Origin: CAMFLJ01 sp963702555
GTDB lineage: Bacteria; Actinomycetota; Acidimicrobiia; Acidimicrobiales; Acidimicrobilacustridaceae
Direction: 5' to 3'
Length of the DNA: 64,000 nucleotides
Assembly: GCA_963702555.1 (NCBI GenBank)
Contig: CAVPCW010000012.1
Location: 372,001-436,000 of the forward strand
Shown: one piece after another, positions 44,316 to 51,507 of the stretch
How the letters are laid out: the number at the start of each line of letters is the position of its first letter
Position numbering within the stretch: the stretch's first letter is position 1
Made by a program: the position numbers and the translations under genes
Notes under the pieces: model-generated
Databases searched by the model: none
What the model was told of the DNA's origin: nothing
The model's input: only the letters and a program-made list of their open reading frames with translations

Positions 44316-44963
44316 GTGCCCGGACCCTCCTCGCAGTACTTCGCCCGGCAGCCGTCGGTGGCCTCCGACCGGCGCCCGGTCCGGCTCTCACTGCCCGACC
44401 TCGAGCTCTCGCTCACCACCGATCGGGGCGTGTTCTCCACCGACCGCATCGACCCCGGCACCCGCCTCCTGCTGCAGGAGGCCCCCCATCCCACCGACGT
44501 CATGGGCGACCTGCTCGACCTCGGCTGCGGCTACGGGCCCATCGCCGTGTCGCTCGCCCGCCGGGCCCCCGAGGCCCGGGTCTGGGCCGTCGACGTGAAC
44601 GAGCGGGCGGTGGCGCTGTGCGCCGAGAACGCCGTCGCCAACGGCGCCGAACGGGTGCACCCCGTCGTCGTCGACGACGCCGGCAGCCCGGTGGCCGGCG
44701 CCCCCCACGACGTGAGCTCCCTGCCCGACGTGCGCTTCGACGGCATCTGGTCGAACCCTCCGATCCGCATCGGGAAGGCCGCCCTCCACGGCCTGCTCAC
44801 CCTCTGGCTCGATCGCCTCGCCCCGGGCGCCAAGGCGTGGCTCGTGGTGCAACGCCATCTCGGCGCCGATTCCCTCTCCGACTGGATGGAGGGCGAGGGC
44901 TGGGCCACCGAGCGCCTCGTGTCCCGGGCCGGCTACCGCCTGTTGGAGGTGTCCGCCCGATGA
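44316..44963 (+). CDS. RsmC-like SAM-dependent methyltransferase
   Basis: 215 residues, single methyltransferase domain. SAM site DLLDLGCGYGPIAVSLARR near 62; catalytic-type motif FDGIWSNPPIRIGKAALHGL (NPP-I, as in guanine-N2 rRNA methylases). It lacks the N-terminal half of E. coli RsmC, so it is the one-domain form found widely. Target RNA unknown. GTG start, ATGA overlap with the following gene. Confidence 0.85.
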   Translation: MPGPSSQYFARQPSVASDRRPVRLSLPDLELSLTTDRGVFSTDRIDPGTRLLLQEAPHPTDVMGDLLDLGCGYGPIAVSLARRAPEARVWAVDVNERAVALCAENAVANGAERVHPVVVDDAGSPVAGAPHDVSSLPDVRFDGIWSNPPIRIGKAALHGLLTLWLDRLAPGAKAWLVVQRHLGADSLSDWMEGEGWATERLVSRAGYRLLEVSAR

Positions 44964-45544
44964 GCCGCCCCTCCCCCGCCGCGGGCGACGGACCCGTGGT
45001 CCCCCGCAACCTCGGCGGCACCGAGCTGAAGCGCCTCCACCGCGACTGGCGCCGCTCCACCGAGGGCAAGCTCGGGCTGCTGCTCGACGGCGTGCAGAAC
45101 CCGTTCAACGTGGGCGCCATCCTGCGCACCGCCGCCGCCTTCTCCGTCGACCACCTGTGGCTGGTCGGCGCGCCCTCGCCCTCCGACGCCAAGGTCCAGA
45201 AGACGGCGCTCGGCTCCCAGCGCTTCTGCACCTGGACCGATCACGAGACCTCGGCCGAGGCCGTGGCCGCGGCCCGGGCTGCGGGCTACCGCATCGTCGG
45301 CATCGAGCTGGCCGAGACCGCCCGGCCGCTCCACGAGGTCGACCTCGCCAGCCCGGTGTGCCTCGCCATCGGCCACGAGGACCGGGGCCTGTCGAAGGAG
45401 CTGCTCGGCTCCTGCGACGCGCTGGCCTACATCCCGCAGCTCGGCCGCATCGGCTCGCTCAACGTGGGCACCGCCACCGCCATCGCCTGCTACGAGGCCC
45501 GTCGCACCGCCTGGACCGCCGGCGACGCCACTCCCCCCACCTGA
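44960..45544 (+). CDS. TrmH-family tRNA/rRNA 2'-O-methyltransferase
   Basis: 194 residues, SPOUT fold without the extra N-terminal domain. Motif 1 is QNPFNVGAILRTAAAF, motif 2 is AIGHEDRGLSKELL, motif 3 is IPQLGRIGSLNVGTATAIAC. It is closest to TrmH (Gm18 of tRNA) among the known groups, but assignment is inferred. Coupled by ATGA to the upstream methyltransferase; palindromic repeat copy 3 follows 28 bases after the stop. Confidence 0.88.
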   Translation: MSRPSPAAGDGPVVPRNLGGTELKRLHRDWRRSTEGKLGLLLDGVQNPFNVGAILRTAAAFSVDHLWLVGAPSPSDAKVQKTALGSQRFCTWTDHETSAEAVAAARAAGYRIVGIELAETARPLHEVDLASPVCLAIGHEDRGLSKELLGSCDALAYIPQLGRIGSLNVGTATAIACYEARRTAWTAGDATPPT

Positions 45545-45571
45545 CGCCACCCCGCCGATGCCGGGGGAAGG

Positions 45572-45610
45572 TGGCTCACCACGTGTCGGATTCCGACACG
45601 ATGTGAGCCA
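45572..45610. repeat. Palindromic repeat copy 3 (between convergent genes)
   Basis: TGGCTCACCACGTGTCGGA and its near-complement TCCGACACGATGTGAGCCA (17 of 19 paired) around one base. It sits between the stops of the TrmH gene and priA and probably serves as a terminator for both. Confidence 0.75.
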
Positions 45611-45627
45611 GCTTCGGGTGTTGGGCG

Positions 45628-47541
45628 TCAGAGGCGGAGGGGGTCGACCTCGACGCGCACCCGGCCGGGGGGCCGGGCCACCGTCGCCATGGCGGCGCAC
45701 AGCGTGTCGTGGTCGGGCGCCCGCAGCAGCCACCGGCCGTCGGCGGGCCCGAGCACCTCGACCCCGGCCGGCTGCCCGAACGCCTCGACCCACGCCGGCG
45801 CCGACGGCCCGGAGACCACGGCCATGGCGGTGGCCGGCGGGTAGGCCAGCTCCCGGCGTCGGTCGGCCTCGGCGATCGCCACCCGGGTCGGGTCGGCCAT
45901 GACGGCGGCCTGCACGACCTCGTGCCGGGGCTGGCGGGTCTGGAGCAGGATCCGGCCCCCGCCGGGCCGCCCGCCCACGAGGCGCGCCGCCCGCACCAGC
46001 AGGCCGAGGGCTTCCTCGGCGGCGCGGTACCGGGGGGCGAGCAGCTCCTGGTCGAGGTCGAGGAAGGCCACGACGTCGGCGGCGTCGAGCTGGTGCAGCG
46101 CCGCCTCCGTGCCCACCACGATGCGGGTGCCCGGGCCGCCGGCACCGAGGTCGACATCAGCGGTGAGCTCGGCGACGGGCTCGCGGGCCAGGGCCTCGAG
46201 CTCCTCCCGGACACGGCTCACACCGGCCCGCAGGTTCTTCATCCGGGTGGCCCCGCAGTGGGTGCAGATGACAGGACGGACGGTGCCACACCGCAGGCAG
46301 GCGAGCGACCCCTCCTCGGCCTGGACCACGGCGGCCTGGCACCGCTCGCAGGTGGCGACCTCGCTGCAGTTGGCACAGCTCGTCAGCCGCGACCGACCCT
46401 TGCGGTTGAGGATGCACACCACCCGGGCATCGGACCGCAGGGCCTGCACGAGGCGCTCGCTGAACAGGCCCTCGCCCGGAGGAGCGCCGCGCCGGTCGAT
46501 GGCCTCGACCAGCGGCCAGCCCGCCCGCTCGGCCGCCCGGCTCGGGGTGAGCAGCGGTCCGAGCTCGAGCGCCTCGAGCGACGGTGTGGGGCTCACCATC
46601 ACGCACGGCACGCCGAGGCGCCGCGCCCGCTCGACGAGGACGTCGCGGGCGTGCCAGGTGGGGGCCTGCTCCTGTTGCAGCGACTCGTCGTGCTCGTCGA
46701 GCACCACGATGGCGGCGGGGCGGGCGATCGGGGCCCAGGCCGCCGCCCGGGTGCCGAACACGCTCGAGGCACCGGCCCGTGCCGTGGCCCAGTCGTCGGG
46801 CATGAGCGCCACGGGCTGACCGGCGCGGCGCAGACGCAGGCCGAGGCGACGCACCGACGACGCCACCGGGCCGACCACGAGGATCGGCCCGAGCGCGGCC
46901 GCGGCGACCAGCACCGGGTAGGGGTCGGCGGCGGGCGGGAGCCGCACCGTGGCCACCCCCGCGGCCAACGCCTCGGCCGCCAGGTCGTGGACCTCGTCGG
47001 GGGCGACCGGCGCCGGGGGCGGGACCCGGAGGCGGGGGGCCCGGGGCAGGGCCCGGACTGCATGCGACGACGTGGCCGTGCGCAGCACCGACGCCGGCCG
47101 GCCCGCCCATCGCCACGCCGCCCAGTCGGCCAGCTCGAGCAGCTCCGGGGGCGGGCCCCAGCCCGTGACCTTGGCCAGCGGCTGGAGCTCGACGCCCTCG
47201 GGCGGCTCGACGTCGTCGGCCACCACCCAGCCCCCCACCCGGCGGCCGGCGAGGGCGATGCGCACGACCGTGCCCACCCGGATCTGCTCGTCGAGGGCCG
47301 CGGGCACGACGTAGTCGAAGAGCTTGTCGAGGCCCGGTTCGTCGGGTCGGACCCGCACCACCCGACCCACCGGGCGCGTCGCGTCGTCCACGCTCCGCGC
47401 GCGCCCCTCCGAACTGGTTGTGGATCCGCTCGCTGGAGCGTGCTCATCCACAACCAGTTCGGGAGGAGGGTCGTCGGGGTCGGGCCCGTCGGGCGCGCCG
47501 AAGTCGAACGATCCCTGGTCGCGAGGTGGGCGGGCGGCCAC
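45628..47541 (-). CDS. priA: Replication restart protein PriA (actinobacterial, helicase motifs degenerate)
   Basis: Recognises stalled forks. The N-terminal 3'-DNA-binding domain is VGRVVRVRPDEPGLDKLFDY; two zinc-type clusters (CANCSEVATCERCQ and CLRCGTV/ICTHCG) are present. The Walker A lysine motif is absent and the DEAH box reads DEHDE, as in other actinobacterial PriA, so helicase activity is unlikely. Start is uncertain: GTG 47541 gives 637 residues with an acidic linker (QGSFDFGAPDGPDPDDPPPE) that contains the palindromic repeat in frame; GTG 47391, after the repeat, gives 587. Codon use upstream of the repeat looks coding. 29 bases past metK stop if the long form is right. Confidence 0.88.
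   Translation of the reverse strand: MAARPPRDQGSFDFGAPDGPDPDDPPPELVVDEHAPASGSTTSSEGRARSVDDATRPVGRVVRVRPDEPGLDKLFDYVVPAALDEQIRVGTVVRIALAGRRVGGWVVADDVEPPEGVELQPLAKVTGWGPPPELLELADWAAWRWAGRPASVLRTATSSHAVRALPRAPRLRVPPPAPVAPDEVHDLAAEALAAGVATVRLPPAADPYPVLVAAAALGPILVVGPVASSVRRLGLRLRRAGQPVALMPDDWATARAGASSVFGTRAAAWAPIARPAAIVVLDEHDESLQQEQAPTWHARDVLVERARRLGVPCVMVSPTPSLEALELGPLLTPSRAAERAGWPLVEAIDRRGAPPGEGLFSERLVQALRSDARVVCILNRKGRSRLTSCANCSEVATCERCQAAVVQAEEGSLACLRCGTVRPVICTHCGATRMKNLRAGVSRVREELEALAREPVAELTADVDLGAGGPGTRIVVGTEAALHQLDAADVVAFLDLDQELLAPRYRAAEEALGLLVRAARLVGGRPGGGRILLQTRQPRHEVVQAAVMADPTRVAIAEADRRRELAYPPATAMAVVSGPSAPAWVEAFGQPAGVEVLGPADGRWLLRAPDHDTLCAAMATVARPPGRVRVEVDPLRL
47409..47462. repeat. Palindromic repeat copy 2 (inside or just before priA)
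   Basis: A 17-bp perfect inverted repeat CCGAACTGGTTGTGGAT with a 20-base loop. Loop and arms match copy 1 except for four bases. In the long priA frame it would encode PELVVDEHAPASGSTTSS. Confidence 0.8.
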
Positions 47542-47570
47542 GGTGGTGCGCCGCCGACGGGTCGGACCGG

Positions 47571-48764
47571 TCAGAGCCCGAGGGCCGACTTCAGCTGCTC
47601 GACCCGGTCGGTGCGCTCCCAGGTGAAGTCGTCGCCGGTGCGGCCGAAGTGGCCGTAGGCGGCGGTCGCCCGGTAGCGCGGCTTGCGCAGGTCGAGGTCG
47701 CGGACGATGGCGGCGGGGCGGAGGTCGAAGATCTCGCGCACGGCCTCGGAGATCTTGTCCGGGTCGACGGTGGAGGTGCCGAAGGTCTCGACCATGAGCG
47801 ACACCGGGTGGGCGACGCCGATGGCATAGGCGACCTGGATCTCGCAGCGCTGGGCGGCGCCGGCGGCGACCAGGTTCTTGGCCACCCAACGGGCGGCGTA
47901 GGCGGCCGAGCGGTCGACCTTGGACGGGTCCTTGCCCGAGAAGGCACCGCCGCCGTGGCGGGCCATGCCGCCATAGGTGTCGACGATGATCTTGCGGCCG
48001 GTGAGGCCGGCGTCGCCCACCGGGCCGCCGATGACGAAGCGGCCGGTCGGGTTGACGAAGACCTCGTAGTCGTCGTCGGCGAACTGGGCCGGGATCACGG
48101 GCCGGATCACGTGCTCGATCAGATCGGGGCGGATGGCGTCGTCGCGGTCGATGCCGTCGTTGTGCTGGGTGGAGATCAGCACGGTGCGCAGCTTGACCGG
48201 CTTGCCGTCGACGTAGTCGAAGGTCACCTGGGTCTTGCCGTCGGGGCGCAGGTACGGCACGGTGCCGGCCTTGCGGACGTCGGCGAGGCGCTCGGCCATG
48301 CGGTGCGCCACGTGGATCGGCAGCGGCATGAGCACGTCGGTCTCGTCGCAGGCGTACCCGAACATCATCCCCTGGTCGCCGGCGCCCTGCTGGTTCAGCT
48401 GGTCCTCGCCGGAGGTGCCGGAACGGACCTCTTCGGAATCGTCGACGCCCTGGGCGATGTCGGGGGACTGCTCGTCGAGGCTGACCAGGACCCCGACGGT
48501 GTTGCCGTCGTAGCCGTAGGACTCGCGGTTGTAGCCGATCTCGTTGATCGTCGACCGGACGATCTTGGGGATGTCGACGTAGCCCGAGGTGGTGATCTCA
48601 CCGGCGACGACGGCGAGGCCGGTGGTCACCAGTGTCTCGCAGGCCACGCGGCTCATGGGGTCCTGGGCCAGCATGGCGTCGAGGATCGCGTCGGAGATCT
48701 GGTCGGCCACCTTGTCGGGATGGCCCTCGGTCACGGACTCCGAGGTGAAGGTCCAGCTGGTCAC
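47571..48764 (-). CDS. metK: S-adenosylmethionine synthetase
   Basis: Makes SAM from methionine and ATP. 397 residues with SESVTEGHPDKVADQISDAI, the loop DQGMMFGYACDE, and the signature GGAFSGKDPSKVDRSAAYAA. GTG start with AAGGAG upstream. Supplies SAM for the several methyltransferases nearby. Confidence 0.97.
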   Translation of the reverse strand: MTSWTFTSESVTEGHPDKVADQISDAILDAMLAQDPMSRVACETLVTTGLAVVAGEITTSGYVDIPKIVRSTINEIGYNRESYGYDGNTVGVLVSLDEQSPDIAQGVDDSEEVRSGTSGEDQLNQQGAGDQGMMFGYACDETDVLMPLPIHVAHRMAERLADVRKAGTVPYLRPDGKTQVTFDYVDGKPVKLRTVLISTQHNDGIDRDDAIRPDLIEHVIRPVIPAQFADDDYEVFVNPTGRFVIGGPVGDAGLTGRKIIVDTYGGMARHGGGAFSGKDPSKVDRSAAYAARWVAKNLVAAGAAQRCEIQVAYAIGVAHPVSLMVETFGTSTVDPDKISEAVREIFDLRPAAIVRDLDLRKPRYRATAAYGHFGRTGDDFTWERTDRVEQLKSALGL

Positions 48765-48827
48765 GCATGCTCCTTGCCGGCGGGAGGGGTCGGTCGGGGC
48801 TCGGGCCGCCCGCTCGTGGTCGATTGG

Positions 48828-50054
48828 TCAGGGGTGTCGGGCCGAGCGCAACGCCACGACGGCATCGAGCACGGCCGTGGCCACGGACCGCTTGTCGGTC
48901 AGGGGGACATCTTGGTCCACGCCGTCGGCCCTGACGAGCACGACGGCGTTGGTGTCGTGCTCGAAGCCGACGCCGGGGGCGCCCACGTCGTTGGCGACGA
49001 TGAGGTCGAGGTTCTTGCGTTCGAGCTTCTTGCGGGCGTTGGCGACGAGGTCGTCGGTCTCTGCCGCGAAGCCCACGACCACCTGGTCGGGGCCCTTGGC
49101 CCGGCCCAGGTCGACGAGGAAGTCGTGGGTGGGCTCGAGCACGATGACGGGGGCGCCGTCGGAGGCGGCGGCCAGCTCGTCCTTCTTGAGCTTGTGGTCC
49201 GCGACGACGACGGGACGGAAGTCGGCGACGGCGGCGGCCATGACGATGACGTCGTGGTCGGCGGCGATCGGCATGACCGCGGCCTGCATGTCGGCGGCGC
49301 TGACCACTTCGATGACCTCGACCCCGGCGGGGGCGGGCAGCGAGGCGGTCGTGACCAGGGTGACCCGGGCGCCGCGGGCGAGGGCGTCGGCGGCGATGGC
49401 GTGGCCCTGCTTGCCCGACGAGCGGTTGGTGATCACCCGCACCGGGTCGATGGCCTCCCGGGTGCCGCCGGCGGTGACGAGGACGCGGGCACCGGCGAGG
49501 TCGGGCTCCGGGCCGGCGCCGAGGACCTGCTCGACCGCGGCGACGATGTCAGCCGGGTCGGCCAGGCGGCCGGTGCCGACGTCGCCACCGGCGAGGCGGC
49601 CCTCGGCGGGAGGCACCACGACGACCCCGCGGGAGCGCAGTGTGTCGAGGTTGGCCTGCACCGCGGGGTGCTCCCACATCTCCGTGTGCATCGCCGGACA
49701 GACGATGACCGGAGCCCGGGTGGCGATCAACGTGGCGGTGAGCAGGTCGTCGGAGTAGCCCGACGCGTAGGCCGACAGCAGCCGGGCGGTGGCGGGCGCG
49801 ACCACGATGACGTCGGCGCCCTGGCCCAGCCGGGTGTGCGGGATCGGCGACTGCTCGTGCCAGAGCGAGGTCTGCACCGGCTCGGAGGCCAGCGCGGAGA
49901 AGGTGGTCTCGCCCACGAAGTGGGTGGCGCCCTCGGTCATGATCGGGGCCACGTGGGCGCCCGCGTCGACGAGGCGACGGCAGACCTCGACCGCCTTGTA
50001 GGCGGCGATGCCGCCGGTGACGCCGAGGACGACGCGGCGCCCGGCGAGGTTCAT
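48828..50054 (-). CDS. coaBC: Bifunctional phosphopantothenoylcysteine decarboxylase / synthase
   Basis: Two steps of coenzyme A synthesis. The N-terminal flavoprotein domain (about 1-185) has LGVTGGIAAYKAVEVCRRL and CPAMHTEMWEHPAVQANLDT; the C-terminal synthase has TAGGTREAIDPVRVITNRSS and ANDVGAPGVGFEHDTNAVVL. 408 residues. Lies 34 bases after rpoZ. Confidence 0.96.
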   Translation of the reverse strand: MNLAGRRVVLGVTGGIAAYKAVEVCRRLVDAGAHVAPIMTEGATHFVGETTFSALASEPVQTSLWHEQSPIPHTRLGQGADVIVVAPATARLLSAYASGYSDDLLTATLIATRAPVIVCPAMHTEMWEHPAVQANLDTLRSRGVVVVPPAEGRLAGGDVGTGRLADPADIVAAVEQVLGAGPEPDLAGARVLVTAGGTREAIDPVRVITNRSSGKQGHAIAADALARGARVTLVTTASLPAPAGVEVIEVVSAADMQAAVMPIAADHDVIVMAAAVADFRPVVVADHKLKKDELAAASDGAPVIVLEPTHDFLVDLGRAKGPDQVVVGFAAETDDLVANARKKLERKNLDLIVANDVGAPGVGFEHDTNAVVLVRADGVDQDVPLTDKRSVATAVLDAVVALRSARHP

Positions 50055-50088
50055 GGCGTGGTGGTGATGTCGGTCGGTGACCGGTGGG

Positions 50089-50376
50089 TCACTCGGCCGC
50101 GGCGTCGGCCTGCTCGACGTCGTCGTCGTGCACGACGCGGACCGGCACGATCTTGTCGGCGGCGATCTCCTCGAAGGCGATCGAGAGCGGCTTGCGGGCC
50201 ACCGAGGTGACCTGCGGCGGCACGTTGGAGCCGATGCCCTCGCCGAGCTGGTTGAAGTAGGCGTTGATCTGCCGGGCCCGCTGCGCGGCCAGCGACACCA
50301 GGGTGAACTTGGAGTCGACCTTGGAGAGGAGCTCCTCGATCCGGGGGTTCACCATCGAGTCATGGATCTGAGCCAC
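50089..50376 (-). CDS. rpoZ: RNA polymerase omega subunit
   Basis: 95 residues. NPRIEELLSKVDSKFTLVSL and AAQRARQINAYFNQLGEGI and KPLSIAFEEIAADKI are typical of omega, which helps fold beta'. GTG start with AAGG. An acidic C-terminus. Usual place between gmk and coaBC. Confidence 0.94.
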   Translation of the reverse strand: MAQIHDSMVNPRIEELLSKVDSKFTLVSLAAQRARQINAYFNQLGEGIGSNVPPQVTSVARKPLSIAFEEIAADKIVPVRVVHDDDVEQADAAAE

Positions 50377-50438
50377 GTCACAACCTTCTGTCGGGGGCGC
50401 GAAGCGCGCCGAACGAGCCGGGCAATGCTACCAGCCGT

Positions 50439-50987
50439 TCAGGCCCGGTCGGCGTGGGCGGCCTCGATGAGCTGCTGCACCTCGGCGACGGTGCGGTCGA
50501 GGTCGTCGTTCACGATGCAGATCGCGTCGAGCTCACGGGCCCGGTCGATCTCGCCCTGGGCGACCCGGATGCGCTCCTCGGCCTGCTCGGGCGGGTCGCC
50601 GCGGCCGCGGAGCCGCTCGGCCTGGACCTCGGGTGAGGGCGGCTCGAGGAGGATGAACAGCCGCTGGTCGGGCGGGACGCGGCGAATGACCTGCTCGGCG
50701 CCCTGCACGTCGATCTCGAGCACGATGTCGCGCTCGTCGCCGGCGTCGGGCCACGGGGTGCCGTAGAAGTTGCCGAGGAACTCGGCGTGCTCCAGGAAGC
50801 CGTCGGCGGCGATTCGGGCCTCGAAGGCCTCGCGGTCGACGTAGGTGTAGGCGTCGTCGCGCTCTCCGGGGCGCTGGGCTCGGGTGGTCCAGCTGCGGGA
50901 CAGCCACAGGCGTGGGTCCTCGGCGACGAGGCGGGCCACGACGGTGCCCTTGCCGACCCCACCGGGGCCGCAGACGACGATGATCAC
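50439..50987 (-). CDS. gmk: Guanylate kinase
   Basis: Phosphorylates GMP to GDP. Walker A GPGGVGKGTVVARL at residue 9; SRSWTTRAQRPGERDDAYTY for GMP; FLEHAEFLGNFYGTPWPDA. 182 residues with a GTG start 22 bases past mihF. Normal length. Confidence 0.95.
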   Translation of the reverse strand: MIIVVCGPGGVGKGTVVARLVAEDPRLWLSRSWTTRAQRPGERDDAYTYVDREAFEARIAADGFLEHAEFLGNFYGTPWPDAGDERDIVLEIDVQGAEQVIRRVPPDQRLFILLEPPSPEVQAERLRGRGDPPEQAEERIRVAQGEIDRARELDAICIVNDDLDRTVAEVQQLIEAAHADRA

Positions 50988-51009
50988 GCGGGCGGCCCGG
51001 GGAGCAGGC

Positions 51010-51324
51010 TCAGCCGAAGGAGGCGAGCAGCGCCTTGCGCTGCTGGTCGCCGAGGCCCCGGATGCGCCGGGTGTCGGCGATGCCGACCTCGTCCATGGTG
51101 CGACGGGCCTTGACCTTGCCCACGCCGGGCAGGGACTCGAGCACGGCGAGGACCTTGATCCCGGCGACCATGTCGTCGGTCTCGGCCTGGGCGAGCAGCT
51201 CGGACAGGGTGATCGACCCCATCTTGAGCCGCTCCTTGATCTCGGCGCGGGCGCGGCGGGCCTCGGCGGCCTTGGCCAGGGCGGCCTGGCGCTGCTCGGG
51301 GGTGAGAGAGGGAGGCTGCGGCAT
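51010..51324 (-). CDS. mihF: Actinobacterial integration host factor
   Basis: Small nucleoid protein, 104 residues, with a helix-two-turn-helix. KERLKMGSITLSELLAQAET and LESLPGVGKVKARRTMDEVG match mIHF. Known only from actinobacteria, so it supports the taxonomic call. TAGGGT at 51331-51336 (minus), six bases before the ATG, suggests a leaderless transcript heading mihF-gmk-rpoZ-coaBC-metK-priA. Confidence 0.94.
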   Translation of the reverse strand: MPQPPSLTPEQRQAALAKAAEARRARAEIKERLKMGSITLSELLAQAETDDMVAGIKVLAVLESLPGVGKVKARRTMDEVGIADTRRIRGLGDQQRKALLASFG

Positions 51325-51330
51325 GGAGCC

Positions 51331-51336
51331 ACCCTA
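51331..51336 (-). promoter_or_regulatory. Putative leaderless -10 box for mihF
   Basis: TAGGGT, six bases before the mihF ATG on the minus strand. Confidence 0.5.
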
Positions 51337-51470
51337 GCCCGCGCCACCGGCCCCGCTGGTCGACCCCCGGGGCCGGGAGGCGCCTGGGGACCCGGGATCT
51401 CCGAGGGCGGGACCAGGGAGTTCGCGGTCGGAAAGACACGGGGGAATACCGAGAGGGGACGTGGAGTTAC

Positions 51471-51491
51471 CTTGACACTGCCATTGTCAAG
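51471..51491 (+). promoter_or_regulatory. HAIR-like inverted repeat before lon (possible HspR operator)
   Basis: CTTGACA-N7-TGTCAAG, 16 bases before the lon ATG. It has the geometry of the HspR-associated inverted repeat (CTTGAGT-N7-ACTCAAG), known to control chaperone and lon genes in actinobacteria; 5 outer bases of each arm are the same. TTGACA within it could also be a -35 box. Confidence 0.55.
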
Positions 51492-51507
51492 AAAGCTGGT
51501 TCCCCCC

